Shown in pieces: positions 1 through 7,361 of a DNA stretch of 11,924 nt. The notes below the pieces were generated by a model. It saw only the letters and a program-made list of their open reading frames with translations. It was not told the DNA's origin and searched no databases. The stretch comes from CAYUVF01 sp964448045 (GTDB taxonomy: Bacteria; Bacteroidota; Rhodothermia; Rhodothermales; Salinibacteraceae). Positions within the stretch are counted from its first letter, which is position 1. Every line of letters begins with the position of its first letter. A program made the position numbers and the translations under genes. The DNA is taken from contig CAYUVF010000084.1 in assembly GCA_964448045.1 (NCBI GenBank), positions 1-11,924 on the forward strand. The letters are read 5' to 3'.

Positions 1-308
1 TTCGCATCCACGCTGCCGCGCCCGAAGAGCTCGCCGTCCTGTACGACGGGATCGAACGGATCAAACGGGTGGCCCTTCGACGCCGGCACCACGTCGAGGT
101 GCGTGTTGAGCAGCAGCACATCCTCGCCCGTGCCGAGGCTAAAATACACGTTGTCGCCATGCCGCGCGACCGGCAGGCCGGCCGCGGTTACGTGCTCCTC
201 CACGAAGTCCGCGATCGGGCCTTCCTCCTGGCTCAGCGACGGAAACCGGATCAACGTGCGCAGGAGTTCGACGGCGGGGTGGTATGCGGTAGCGGTGACA
301 GGAGGCAT
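1..308 (-). CDS. argE: M20-family amidohydrolase, probable N-acylcitrulline/N-acylornithine deacylase (3' part outside window)
   Basis: This is the N-terminal 102 codons of a zinc-dependent M20 peptidase-family deacylase. The gene runs off the left edge, so its C-terminal half is not visible. The fragment starts MPPVTATAYHPAVELL and contains the family's metal-site motif NTHLDVVP, with H70 and catalytic D72. It ends in GRGSVDA, where D101 is the expected second metal ligand. The ATG at 308-306 is the natural start because the M20 fold begins about 10 residues later; I see no Shine-Dalgarno sequence before it. It is the last visible gene of the arg cluster, 167 bp after argB. Because the cluster's transcarbamylase is the N-acylornithine type, the expected substrate is N-acetyl- or N-succinylcitrulline, releasing citrulline for ArgG. 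DapE or another M20 enzyme is the alternative; context favours the arginine role. Confidence 0.8.
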   Translation of the reverse strand, partial: MPPVTATAYHPAVELLRTLIRFPSLSQEEGPIADFVEEHVTAAGLPVARHGDNVYFSLGTGEDVLLLNTHLDVVPASKGHPFDPFDPVVQDGELFGRGSVDA

Positions 309-353
309 GGGGTGCGTTGGGGTATTAGGCGGACGAGAAAAACGGAAGAGTTT

Positions 354-424
354 GAGGATGGAGAATAGAGGATGGAAGGCAGCAAAATATGCCTGATATC
401 GAGATGAAATCCTCCATCCTCTAT
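354..424. repeat. Spacer repeat, gaggatgga family, with 12-bp inverted repeat (argB-argE spacer)
   Basis: The 167-bp spacer 309-475 between argB and argE contains the nonamer gaggatgga at 354-362 and again at 368-376 (14-nt period). Its reverse complement follows at 413-421. The arms 365-376 and 413-424 are exact inverted repeats of 12 bp separated by 36 nt. The stretch is visibly more A/T-rich than the genes. On the operon's transcript it could fold as a long hairpin, but no U-tract follows it directly, so I do not call it a terminator. I see no gene, promoter or other recognisable element in the remainder of the spacer. Confidence 0.6.
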
Positions 425-475
425 CTTCGGATAGCAGGTGGAATGTCGCGTTTACCGGAAGCCCTCCGCTACGCT

Positions 476-1267
476 TCAGGTCACAACCCGCGTAGCCCGG
501 GCACGGTCGACCAAATCGTCAGGTGCCAGGATGAACACGTCATCCACGCCGTGGCGGAGCGCCTCGAAGGCCACCTCCATCTTCACGCGCATACCGCCGT
601 TGATCCATCCCGCCTCGGTGCCCTGTTCGAACGTCTCGGCCGTGCAGGTGGTGAGGTGTGACGCCGGCACGTCGGCCTCACGGCGGAGGCCGCCCGTGGC
701 CGTCACGAGCAGCAGCTCCTCTGCCCCGAGGGCCCCCGCCAGCGCCCGCGCCACGGTGTCGGCGTTCACGTTGTAGGTCTGCCCTTCCGCGTCGATGCCG
801 AGCGGCGCCACGATGGGCACCATGCCCGCGGCCATCACGTGGTGCAGCAGCGTCGGGTCAACGCCCTCGACGTCGCCGACCCAGCCGAAGTCGACCGTGT
901 CGCCGTTCACGGTCCAGGGCGGGCGCTTTTTCACCTGCAGCGTGTCCCCATCGGCGCCGGAAAGCCCGACGGCCGTGAGGCCATGCTGCTTGGCATGACC
1001 CACGAGCTGCGTATTGAGCTTGCCACGCAGCGCCCACTGCATGATGTTGAGGTCGAGGTCGGAGGTCACGCGCCGCCCCTGCACGATGGTCGGCTCGTGG
1101 TCGAGGCGCCGCGCCATCGCCGTCGCCTGCGCGCCGCCGCCGTGCACGATAACGACCGGGGCGGTCTGCTGCAGCGTGTGCACCGCCGTCCAAAAGGCCT
1201 CGGGCGCGCCGCCGTCCGCCAGCAGCGTCCCGCTGATTTTGATGACGATGGGATTGGGTGGAGGCAT
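476..1267 (-). CDS. argB: N-acylglutamate kinase (acetylglutamate kinase family)
   Basis: Amino-acid kinase family, 263 residues with the chosen start. It phosphorylates the gamma-carboxylate of N-acetyl- (or N-succinyl-) glutamate with ATP, the second step of arginine synthesis, in the cytoplasm. Visible hallmarks are K10 in IVIKISG, the glycine-rich VHGGG loop (residues 41-45), the GRRVT acyl-glutamate-binding motif (64-68), NVNAD (166-170) and the ATP-site lysine K229 in GGMRVKM. The frame is open to 1324, with another ATG at 1285. I chose the ATG at 1267-1265 because it places VIKISG as close to the N-terminus as in other ArgB proteins; no convincing Shine-Dalgarno sequence distinguishes the candidates. 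It lies between argF' and argE. The family sequence alone does not say whether acetyl- or succinyl-glutamate is used; the transcarbamylase residues next door hint at succinyl. Confidence 0.9.
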   Translation of the reverse strand: MPPPNPIVIKISGTLLADGGAPEAFWTAVHTLQQTAPVVIVHGGGAQATAMARRLDHEPTIVQGRRVTSDLDLNIMQWALRGKLNTQLVGHAKQHGLTAVGLSGADGDTLQVKKRPPWTVNGDTVDFGWVGDVEGVDPTLLHHVMAAGMVPIVAPLGIDAEGQTYNVNADTVARALAGALGAEELLLVTATGGLRREADVPASHLTTCTAETFEQGTEAGWINGGMRVKMEVAFEALRHGVDDVFILAPDDLVDRARATRVVT

Positions 1268-1339
1268 TGATGCTTTCGTCTGCATAGTCCGTATCGGGTG
1301 ATGTGCTCTTTTCCCGTGTTGCAATTACGAGCGATGAGC

Positions 1340-1406
1340 CGAGGAAACGAGGAGTCGAAGCGGTCGCGAGAAATCGTCGATTTCACACTCGTCGTCTCCC
1401 CGTTTC
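1340..1406. repeat. Inverted repeats in argF'-argB spacer, sharing a 15-mer with the next spacer
   Basis: The spacer between argF' and argB contains cgaggaaacgaggag at 1340-1354, an exact 15-nt match to 2528-2542 in the argD-argF' spacer. Positions 1344-1354 form an 11-bp inverted repeat with one mismatch against 1396-1406. Nested inside is a perfect palindrome with a single-base centre: arms 1370-1376 and 1378-1384 (gaaatcg/cgatttc). The region could fold into a branched hairpin in the operon mRNA. No U-tract or clear terminator follows. If argB really starts at 1324, this element is just upstream of its start codon. Confidence 0.6.
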
Positions 1407-1421
1407 GCCGACCATCCCCGC

Positions 1422-2450
1422 TCAACCACCCCAAACCCGCTCCAGGATGGCCTTCTGCGCGTGCAGGCGGAACTCGGCCTGGTCGAGGTGGATGGCGTGC
1501 GGCCCGTCGATCACGGCATCGTCAACGACGACGTTGCGCCGCACGGGCAGGCAGTGCATGAAAGCCGCCTCGTTCGTGCGGGCCATCCGATCGGCCGTGA
1601 CGCGCCAGTCGGTGAGCTGGCTTCGCAGGAAGGCCTCGCGGGCCGGATCGGTGTAGACCATCGGCCCGCCCCACGACTTTGCGTAGACGACATCGGCCCC
1701 GTCGTACGCCGTATCCATGTCGGCCGTCTCGGTGATTGTCGCGCCGTGCTGCTGCGCGTACCCGGCGGCGCGCTCCAGAATGGAATCATCCAGCGCGTGC
1801 GAGTCGGGCCGGGCGACGGTGACGTCCATCCCGAGCCGGGCGGCCATCAGCAGGGCCGAGTTCGGGACGGCCATCGGGAGCGCCTTCGGATGGTGTGCCC
1901 ACGACAGCACGAACTTCTTGCCCGCGACGTCGCCGTCGAACCGTTCGGTGATCGTCGCCGCGTCGGCCAGCGCCTGACACGGGTGGTAGAAGGCCGACTC
2001 CAAGCTGATGATCGGCACCGTGGCCGCCTCGGCGACCTGGTGCAGGAACGCGTCGGTGCGGTCCTGCACCAGGTCGGTGCCCGTGGCGAAGACGCGCACG
2101 CCGATGGCGTCGTAGTAGCGCGAGAGCACGCCGACGGCCTCGTGGATGTGCTCCGCCGCGTCGCCGTCCATCACGGTGCCGGTGTCCCACTCGAAGCCCC
2201 ACGTCCCCTGCCCGGGCACGAGCGTCGTGGCGTGCGCCCCGAGCTGGTTGGCCGCCACCTCCATCGAGGTGCGCGTGCGAAGCGACGGGTTGAAGAACAT
2301 CAGCGCGATGCTCCGTCCGGCGCCCGGCTGCTCGGTCGGCGTCTCCTGCCACTTGTGGCGCCGCGCCGCGTCGATCTGCTGCTGCCACGTCGCGTCGTCG
2401 AGGCTGTGCCAGTTGAGGAGGTGGTGGAGTTTCGTGTCAACCTGCATCAT
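1422..2450 (-). CDS. argF': N-acylornithine transcarbamylase (probably N-succinylornithine-type)
   Basis: A 342-residue transcarbamylase that transfers the carbamoyl group of carbamoyl phosphate to N-acylornithine, giving N-acylcitrulline. Visible motifs are the carbamoyl-phosphate loop FFNPSLRTRTS (52-62), GTVMDGD (91-97), HPCQALAD (156-163), YAKSWGG (256-262) and HCLPVRRN (299-306). These match the AOTCase/SOTCase branch, not ordinary OTCase. At the position of Xanthomonas AOTCase Glu92 this protein has Ala99. At the position of its carboxylated Lys302 it has Val308, and LPMAVPNS (191-198) resembles the Bacteroides SOTCase. These point to N-succinylornithine as substrate. Two adjacent ATGs start the frame. 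The Shine-Dalgarno-like AGGAAAG (2461-2455) lies 4 nt before the first and 7 nt before the second, so 2447 may be the true start. Neighbours are argD upstream and argB downstream. Confidence 0.93.
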   Translation of the reverse strand: MMQVDTKLHHLLNWHSLDDATWQQQIDAARRHKWQETPTEQPGAGRSIALMFFNPSLRTRTSMEVAANQLGAHATTLVPGQGTWGFEWDTGTVMDGDAAEHIHEAVGVLSRYYDAIGVRVFATGTDLVQDRTDAFLHQVAEAATVPIISLESAFYHPCQALADAATITERFDGDVAGKKFVLSWAHHPKALPMAVPNSALLMAARLGMDVTVARPDSHALDDSILERAAGYAQQHGATITETADMDTAYDGADVVYAKSWGGPMVYTDPAREAFLRSQLTDWRVTADRMARTNEAAFMHCLPVRRNVVVDDAVIDGPHAIHLDQAEFRLHAQKAILERVWGG

Positions 2451-2454
2451 GGGT

Positions 2455-2461
2455 CTTTCCT
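2455..2461 (-). promoter_or_regulatory. Shine-Dalgarno-like site of argF'
   Basis: On the minus strand AGGAAAG precedes the tandem ATG pair of the transcarbamylase, 4 nt from the first and 7 nt from the second. The spacing favours initiation at the second Met (2447). It is the only clear purine-rich ribosome binding site I found in the cluster; the other genes lack one, which is common in Bacteroidota. Confidence 0.5.
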
Positions 2462-2511
2462 GGTCATGAGGGAGCGAAAACGGAGATATACGGCTCGGCG
2501 CATGATGGCAT

Positions 2512-2567
2512 CGGAGAGACGGCGAATCGAGGAAACGAGGAGCCTACGATCCTTCCTCGTCTCTCCG
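2512..2567. repeat. Inverted repeat in argD-argF' spacer with the shared 15-mer
   Basis: The 137-bp spacer 2451-2587 holds a perfect 10-bp inverted repeat, cggagagacg at 2512-2521 against 2558-2567. An inner 7-bp pair, cgaggaa (2528-2534) with ttcctcg (2553-2559), shares two bases with the outer right arm. The 15-mer cgaggaaacgaggag at 2528-2542 is identical to 1340-1354 in the next spacer downstream. Purine-rich and pyrimidine-rich halves alternate, so the transcript could form a hairpin between argD and argF'. There is no U-tract. Confidence 0.6.
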
Positions 2568-2587
2568 TATCCCCGACTCCCCGATTC

Positions 2588-3760
<1,173 letters not shown>

Positions 3761-3769
3761 GGGTATGGG

Positions 3770-3850
3770 GTCGGGGATAGTCAGGGGGTCGTCAGGAAGA
3801 GTCAGGGATGGTCATGGGTAGTCAGGAATGGTCATGCATGGTCAGGGATT
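3770..3850. repeat. Eight-unit degenerate 10-bp tandem repeat crossing the argC stop codon
   Basis: Units beginning gtc recur at 3770, 3780, 3791, 3801, 3811, 3821, 3831 and 3841 (plus-strand reading), with period 10 apart from one 11-nt step. The consensus is about gtcagggatg, and the last five units are the closest to it. The array fills most of the 71-bp argC-argD spacer and continues into argC, so its last two units encode the final residues and the TGA of ArgC (IPDHA-stop). On the operon transcript the unit reads roughly CATCCCTGAC. It has no spacers of unique sequence and is not a CRISPR. Confidence 0.8.
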
Positions 3851-4902
3851 GCGGCCCCGGCACCTTCTACCTTTGGAAGCAACCCGGCTGTCTCGGGCAG
3901 TCCGAGGAGTAGGTTTAGATTCTGGACGGCCTGGCTCGCGGCGCCCTTCAGCAGGTTGTCAATCGCGAAGCCGACGACGAGGTGCTGGCCGCGCACGGTC
4001 CAGCCTACGTCGCAGAAGGGCGTGCGGACGGCGGCGCGCAGCTCGGGGAGTTGGCCGGGCCAGAGCCGCACGCAAGCCGCGTCGGCGTACGCGTCACTGA
4101 ACCAGCCTGCCACCGTATCGGCGTCGGGAGCGTCAGGCAGCGTGACGTGCGCCGTGCCCCAGATGCCGCGCGTCCACGGGCCGGACGCCGGCGCGAAGGC
4201 CAGATCGACATGCTCGCCGAGCGTCTGCTGGATTTCGGGCGTGTGCTGGTGGGCGAGCACCTTGTAAGCGCGTACGTTGCCGTCCCGCGTCGGAAAGTGC
4301 GTGGCAGACGACGGCTTGGCCCCGGAGCCGGACGCCCCCGTCAGCGCCGTCACGGACGCTTGGATCGGCTGATTGAGCTGGGCCAGCGGCCAGAGGGCAC
4401 ACGTGATGGCCGTTGCGAAGCAGCCCGGATTGGCGATGAACTGCTGATCCGTTGCGTACGGCCCGTTGATCTCTGGGATGCCGTACACGAAGTCGTCGAT
4501 CAGCGCGGGCGCCGGATGCGTGTAGTCGAACCACGTTGCGTACAGCGCGGGATCAGCGTACCGGAAATCGGCGCTCAAGTCGATGATCGGCCCATCGAAG
4601 CCGGCGTCGAGCAGCGCCGGAATCTCGTGCGCGCTCTGCCCGTGCTCGGCGGCCACAAGCAGCGCATCGACGGCGTCGAGGAACGGCGTGGCAAGCTCGG
4701 AAAACGTGAGGTCGACCTGCCCGCGGAGCGCCGGGTGCGCGGCGTGGACGGGCTGCCCAGCAAACGTCCGGCTCGTCACCGCACCGAGCGCCACATCGGG
4801 ATGCCCGGCCAGCAAGCGAATGAGCTCGCCGCCGACGTACCCCGCGCCGTGAAGCAGCGCAACGGTGGGGATGGAATCGTAATTGTGCGATAGGTTGGTC
4901 AT
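3832..4902 (-). CDS. argC: N-acyl-gamma-glutamyl-phosphate reductase
   Basis: NADPH-dependent reductase of 356 residues that turns N-acylglutamyl-phosphate into the semialdehyde used by ArgD. The N-terminal Rossmann motif GAGYVGGELIRLL is at 19-31. The catalytic cysteine is C161 in FIANPGCFATA, and the basic motif YKVLAHQHTPEI (213-224) supplies the active-site histidine region. GASGSGAKPS (189-198) and the THFPTRDGN segment resemble Bacteroidota-type ArgC proteins. The ATG at 4902 precedes the Rossmann strand by about a dozen residues; no Shine-Dalgarno is seen. It lies 134 bp after the P-loop gene and 71 bp before argD. Its last codons are built from the 10-bp repeat array, so the extreme C-terminus (about IPDHA) is probably not functionally constrained. 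Confidence 0.93.
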   Translation of the reverse strand: MTNLSHNYDSIPTVALLHGAGYVGGELIRLLAGHPDVALGAVTSRTFAGQPVHAAHPALRGQVDLTFSELATPFLDAVDALLVAAEHGQSAHEIPALLDAGFDGPIIDLSADFRYADPALYATWFDYTHPAPALIDDFVYGIPEINGPYATDQQFIANPGCFATAITCALWPLAQLNQPIQASVTALTGASGSGAKPSSATHFPTRDGNVRAYKVLAHQHTPEIQQTLGEHVDLAFAPASGPWTRGIWGTAHVTLPDAPDADTVAGWFSDAYADAACVRLWPGQLPELRAAVRTPFCDVGWTVRGQHLVVGFAIDNLLKGAASQAVQNLNLLLGLPETAGLLPKVEGAGAAIPDHA

Positions 4903-4976
4903 TTGATGTGGCTTGCTGCATGCAGTGTCAGGGTATCGGGCACGTGTCCGCTACTTTGTCTCACTTCTCCGTGCTA

Positions 4977-5025
4977 CGTGATGCGTAATGCGTATTGCGT
5001 AATTTTGGCATCCTTACGCACCACG
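4977..5025. repeat. tgcgta heptamer run and 12-bp inverted repeat (P-loop gene-argC spacer)
   Basis: In the 134-bp spacer 4903-5036 the heptamers atgcgta, atgcgta and ttgcgta follow one another from 4981 to 5001. The arms 4977-4988 and 5014-5025 form a 12-bp inverted repeat with one mismatch (cgtgatgcgtaa against the complement of ttacgcaccacg). Related acg/cgt-rich words continue on both sides (acgtttcacgcat). No terminator-like U-tract follows on the operon strand. Confidence 0.6.
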
Positions 5026-5036
5026 TTTCACGCATT

Positions 5037-6053
5037 TCATCCGGTCATCGAGACGGGTTGCGCCTCGTCCGGCTCGTCGCCGTCTTCTGCGACATCATCG
5101 GCTGGGAGCGTGAGTGCGTCGGTCGCCGGCTCGCCCTCGATGGCCTGCTGCACGCGCTCGGTGAGGGTGTTGGGCGCCTGGCGCGCGTTGATGGCGGCCA
5201 CGCCGAGGCGGTTCTCGATGTAGCGCCGCCCGACGTTGTTGTCGGTCACCGGCCCCGTGATGGCCGTGATGGGCGCCCGGTAGCGCTGCGTGAACGTCTG
5301 CTCGGCCGCCCACGCGCCGGCCAGGTCTGTCGCGGCGACGACGTGCGCCTTTGTGAAGCGCTGAATCTCGCGGTCCAACAGCAGGTCGTCGACGCCGTAG
5401 TAGCCCACAAAGCCGTCGCCCATCTCCACGACGATGACGTCTGGCTCCTCGTCGTTCAGGTGCTGGAGCACGCCTTTTGCCACGGGGGCCATGTCGCGCT
5501 CCGTCGAGCAGACGACGCCGGCGTCGGTGAACGTCGCGGCAGCCATCGCGCCGTGCTCGCGCATCTTCTTGACGTCGCGCATGAGCGAGGCGCCGGTCAG
5601 CTTCGCGGCGGCGACCTTCAGCCCATTCTCTGCGAGGCCTTGCACGATGCGGCTGGCCGCGAGCGTCTTGCCCGTGTCCATCGCCGTGCCGCTCACCACC
5701 ACGAGCGGCGCGGAATCGGTGATCGACTCAAAGTGCTCCAGCGCGCCGTCCTGGATCCGTGCGTGCACCCACTGGCCGTTCCGCTCCACCATCACCGCAC
5801 CGAGCACCTCCACGCGTAGCGCCGGCCCGAGCTCCGGCGGCTCCGACATGCTCTTCCCGATGATACCGCCCAGGTTCAGGATGTTGAGCCAGTCGCCGGG
5901 CTCGACGTGGCGCGGGACCTTGCCGCTGTAGCCCTTGAGCGCCTGCCGCTCGCCGAGCGCGCCCACGAGCACGTCGCCCTTGCGCACCGTGCGGAAGACG
6001 CCGTCGATGCACTCGACCTGGTTGTAGTGCGGCTTCTCTTCGAGCGCCTTCAC
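5037..6053 (-). CDS. P-loop NTPase-like protein of unknown function inside the arg operon (5' end in assembly gap)
   Basis: The visible part is 338 residues; the start codon lies in or beyond the N gap. I do not recognise the family with certainty. The first ~115 residues look beta-rich (VRKGDVLVGALGE, VEPGDWLNIL) and precede a P-loop domain. Its Walker A is SGTAMDTGKT (121-130), close to the dethiobiotin-synthetase style GTDTxVGKT. AAAKLTGASLMRD (148-160) and VIVVEMGDG (206-214) also fit the SIMIBI-type folds (BioD, MobB or DUF1611-like). The tail 319-332 is strongly acidic (DDVAEDGDEPDE). The gene is co-directional between argG and argC, so a role in arginine or N-acyl-glutamate metabolism is plausible but unproven. 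Its reading frame runs on into argG only because the 100 Ns happen to keep frame; I treat the two as separate genes. Confidence 0.75.
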   Translation of the reverse strand: MKALEEKPHYNQVECIDGVFRTVRKGDVLVGALGERQALKGYSGKVPRHVEPGDWLNILNLGGIIGKSMSEPPELGPALRVEVLGAVMVERNGQWVHARIQDGALEHFESITDSAPLVVVSGTAMDTGKTLAASRIVQGLAENGLKVAAAKLTGASLMRDVKKMREHGAMAAATFTDAGVVCSTERDMAPVAKGVLQHLNDEEPDVIVVEMGDGFVGYYGVDDLLLDREIQRFTKAHVVAATDLAGAWAAEQTFTQRYRAPITAITGPVTDNNVGRRYIENRLGVAAINARQAPNTLTERVQQAIEGEPATDALTLPADDVAEDGDEPDEAQPVSMTG

Positions 6054-6153
6054 NNNNNNNNNNNNNNNNNNNNNNNNNNNNNNNNNNNNNNNNNNNNNNN
6101 NNNNNNNNNNNNNNNNNNNNNNNNNNNNNNNNNNNNNNNNNNNNNNNNNNNNN
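6054..6153. other. Assembly gap of exactly 100 N
   Basis: A run of 100 Ns separates argG from the P-loop gene. Exactly 100 is the usual placeholder for a scaffold gap of unknown length, so real sequence of any size may be missing. It should contain the last residues and stop of ArgG, an intergenic spacer, and the start of the P-loop gene. Given how repetitive the other spacers are, a repeat may have broken the assembly here. Confidence 0.97.
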
Positions 6154-7301
6154 AGCTTCGTGAAGCCCTCGGCATCGCGGCCGTCCCACAGCGCGTGCTC
6201 CTCGCCATAGGTCGCCGTGCTCGCGTCAAACATCGAGTGCGGGCTCGTGCCCCCCTGCACGGCAATATGGCCCTTGAAGAGCTGGACCGTAACGCGGCCC
6301 GTGACGATGTCCTGCGAGGAATCGAGAAAGGCCTCCACGTCGCGCATCACCGGGTCGAAGTACTGCGCCTCGTGGAGCAGCATGCCGTAGAAGTCGGCGA
6401 GGTGATCCTTCTGATACCGCTGCCACTTGGTGAGGACGATCTTCTCCAGCTCCCGATGCGCCTCAATGAGGATGAGCGGCGCCGGGGCCTCGAACGCCAC
6501 CCGGCCTTTGATGCCGAGGATCGTGTCGCCCACGTGGATGTTGCGCCCCACCCCGTGCTGCGCGCCGATTTCATTGAGCGCTTCGATGAGGGCGACGCCG
6601 TCCATTGGTTCGCCATCGAGCGCGACGGGCAGGCCCTCCTCGAAGTCGATCGTCAGCTCGAGGGGTTCATCGGGCGCCTCGGCGGGCACAACCGTGTCGG
6701 GATACGCCGCGTCGGGCAGCGGCTGGTGGGTCGTGTGCGTCTCCTTCCCGCCGATGGTGGTGCCCCACAGGCCGCGGTTGATCGAGTAGCTCGTCGTGTC
6801 GGCCGGCACGTCGAAACCGCGCTCGGTCAGAAAGGCCGTCGAGTCTTCCCGGCTGAGGCCCAGAGCGCGGATGGGCGCGAGCACGTCGAGGTCCTCGCCC
6901 AGAATCTGCAGCGCCACGTCGAACCGGACCTGGTCGTTGCCGGCGCCGGTGGAGCCGTGCGCCACGGCCTCCGCCCCCACCTGCTGGGCCACGTCCACGA
7001 TGCCGCGGGCCTGCACCACCCGCTCGGGCCCCACGCACAGCGGATAGACGTCGCCGCGCAGCACGTTGCCCTTGATCAGATAGCTCAGGTGATCGGCGTA
7101 CAGCTCGTCGCGCCCGTCGATCATCACGTGGTCGGCGGCGCCCAACGCCAACGAGCGATCCTCGATGGCATCGGCCTCGTCCACGTCGATGCCGCCGGTG
7201 TTCACGGTGACGGTGATGACGGGCGTGTCGTAGGTCTCGCTGAGGTAGGGGACGCAGAAGGAGGTGTCAAGCCCTCCGCTGAAAGCTAAAACGATGGACA
7301 T
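6154..7301 (-). CDS. argG: Argininosuccinate synthase (C-terminus in assembly gap)
   Basis: ATP-dependent ligase joining citrulline and aspartate into argininosuccinate, the penultimate step to arginine. 382 residues are visible; homologues are near 400, so only a short C-terminal piece should be lost in the gap. Visible features are the N-type ATP pyrophosphatase loop AFSGGLDTS (6-14), the citrulline/aspartate-binding segment AHGSTGAGNDQVRFD (114-128) and SYSINRGLWG (171-180). Its end, DAEGFTK, matches the C-terminal region of Bacteroidota ArgG. The ATG at 7301-7299 puts the ATP loop at the usual place. A TTG at 7394 also opens this frame, but it would translate the terminator hairpin, so I reject it. 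It is the first structural gene after the attenuator-like leader, whose U-tract ends 20 nt before this start codon. Confidence 0.95.
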
Positions 7302-7321
7302 TCGTCTGTAGGATTGGAGTG

Positions 7322-7361
7322 AAAAACAAAAAAGGCGCTGGCTCGCAAGAACCAGCGCCTT
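7322..7361 (-). terminator. Intrinsic terminator / attenuator immediately before argG
   Basis: On the minus strand AAGGCGCTGG (7361-7352) and CCAGCGCCTT (7341-7332) form a perfect 10-bp GC-rich stem with a 10-nt loop. It runs straight into TTTTTTGTTTTT (7333-7322). This is a strong Rho-independent terminator pointing toward argG. The T-tract ends only 20 nt before the argG ATG, which leaves no room for a promoter between terminator and gene. It therefore makes most sense as a conditional terminator in the argG leader, though it may also stop read-through from the surface-protein gene. Confidence 0.88.

Noticed and set aside
365..424. Rho-independent terminator between argB and argE
   Set aside because: The 12-bp stem has a 36-nt loop and no T-tract immediately after the 3' arm on the minus strand.
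3770..3850. CRISPR-like array
   Set aside because: Units are 10 bp, contiguous and degenerate, with no unique spacers and no cas genes nearby.
7322..7361. Plain terminator of the surface-protein gene only
   Set aside because: It lies about 250 nt past that gene's stop and 20 nt before argG, leaving no space for an argG promoter, and its 5' arm has an upstream competitor pairing. Read-through control may be a secondary role.
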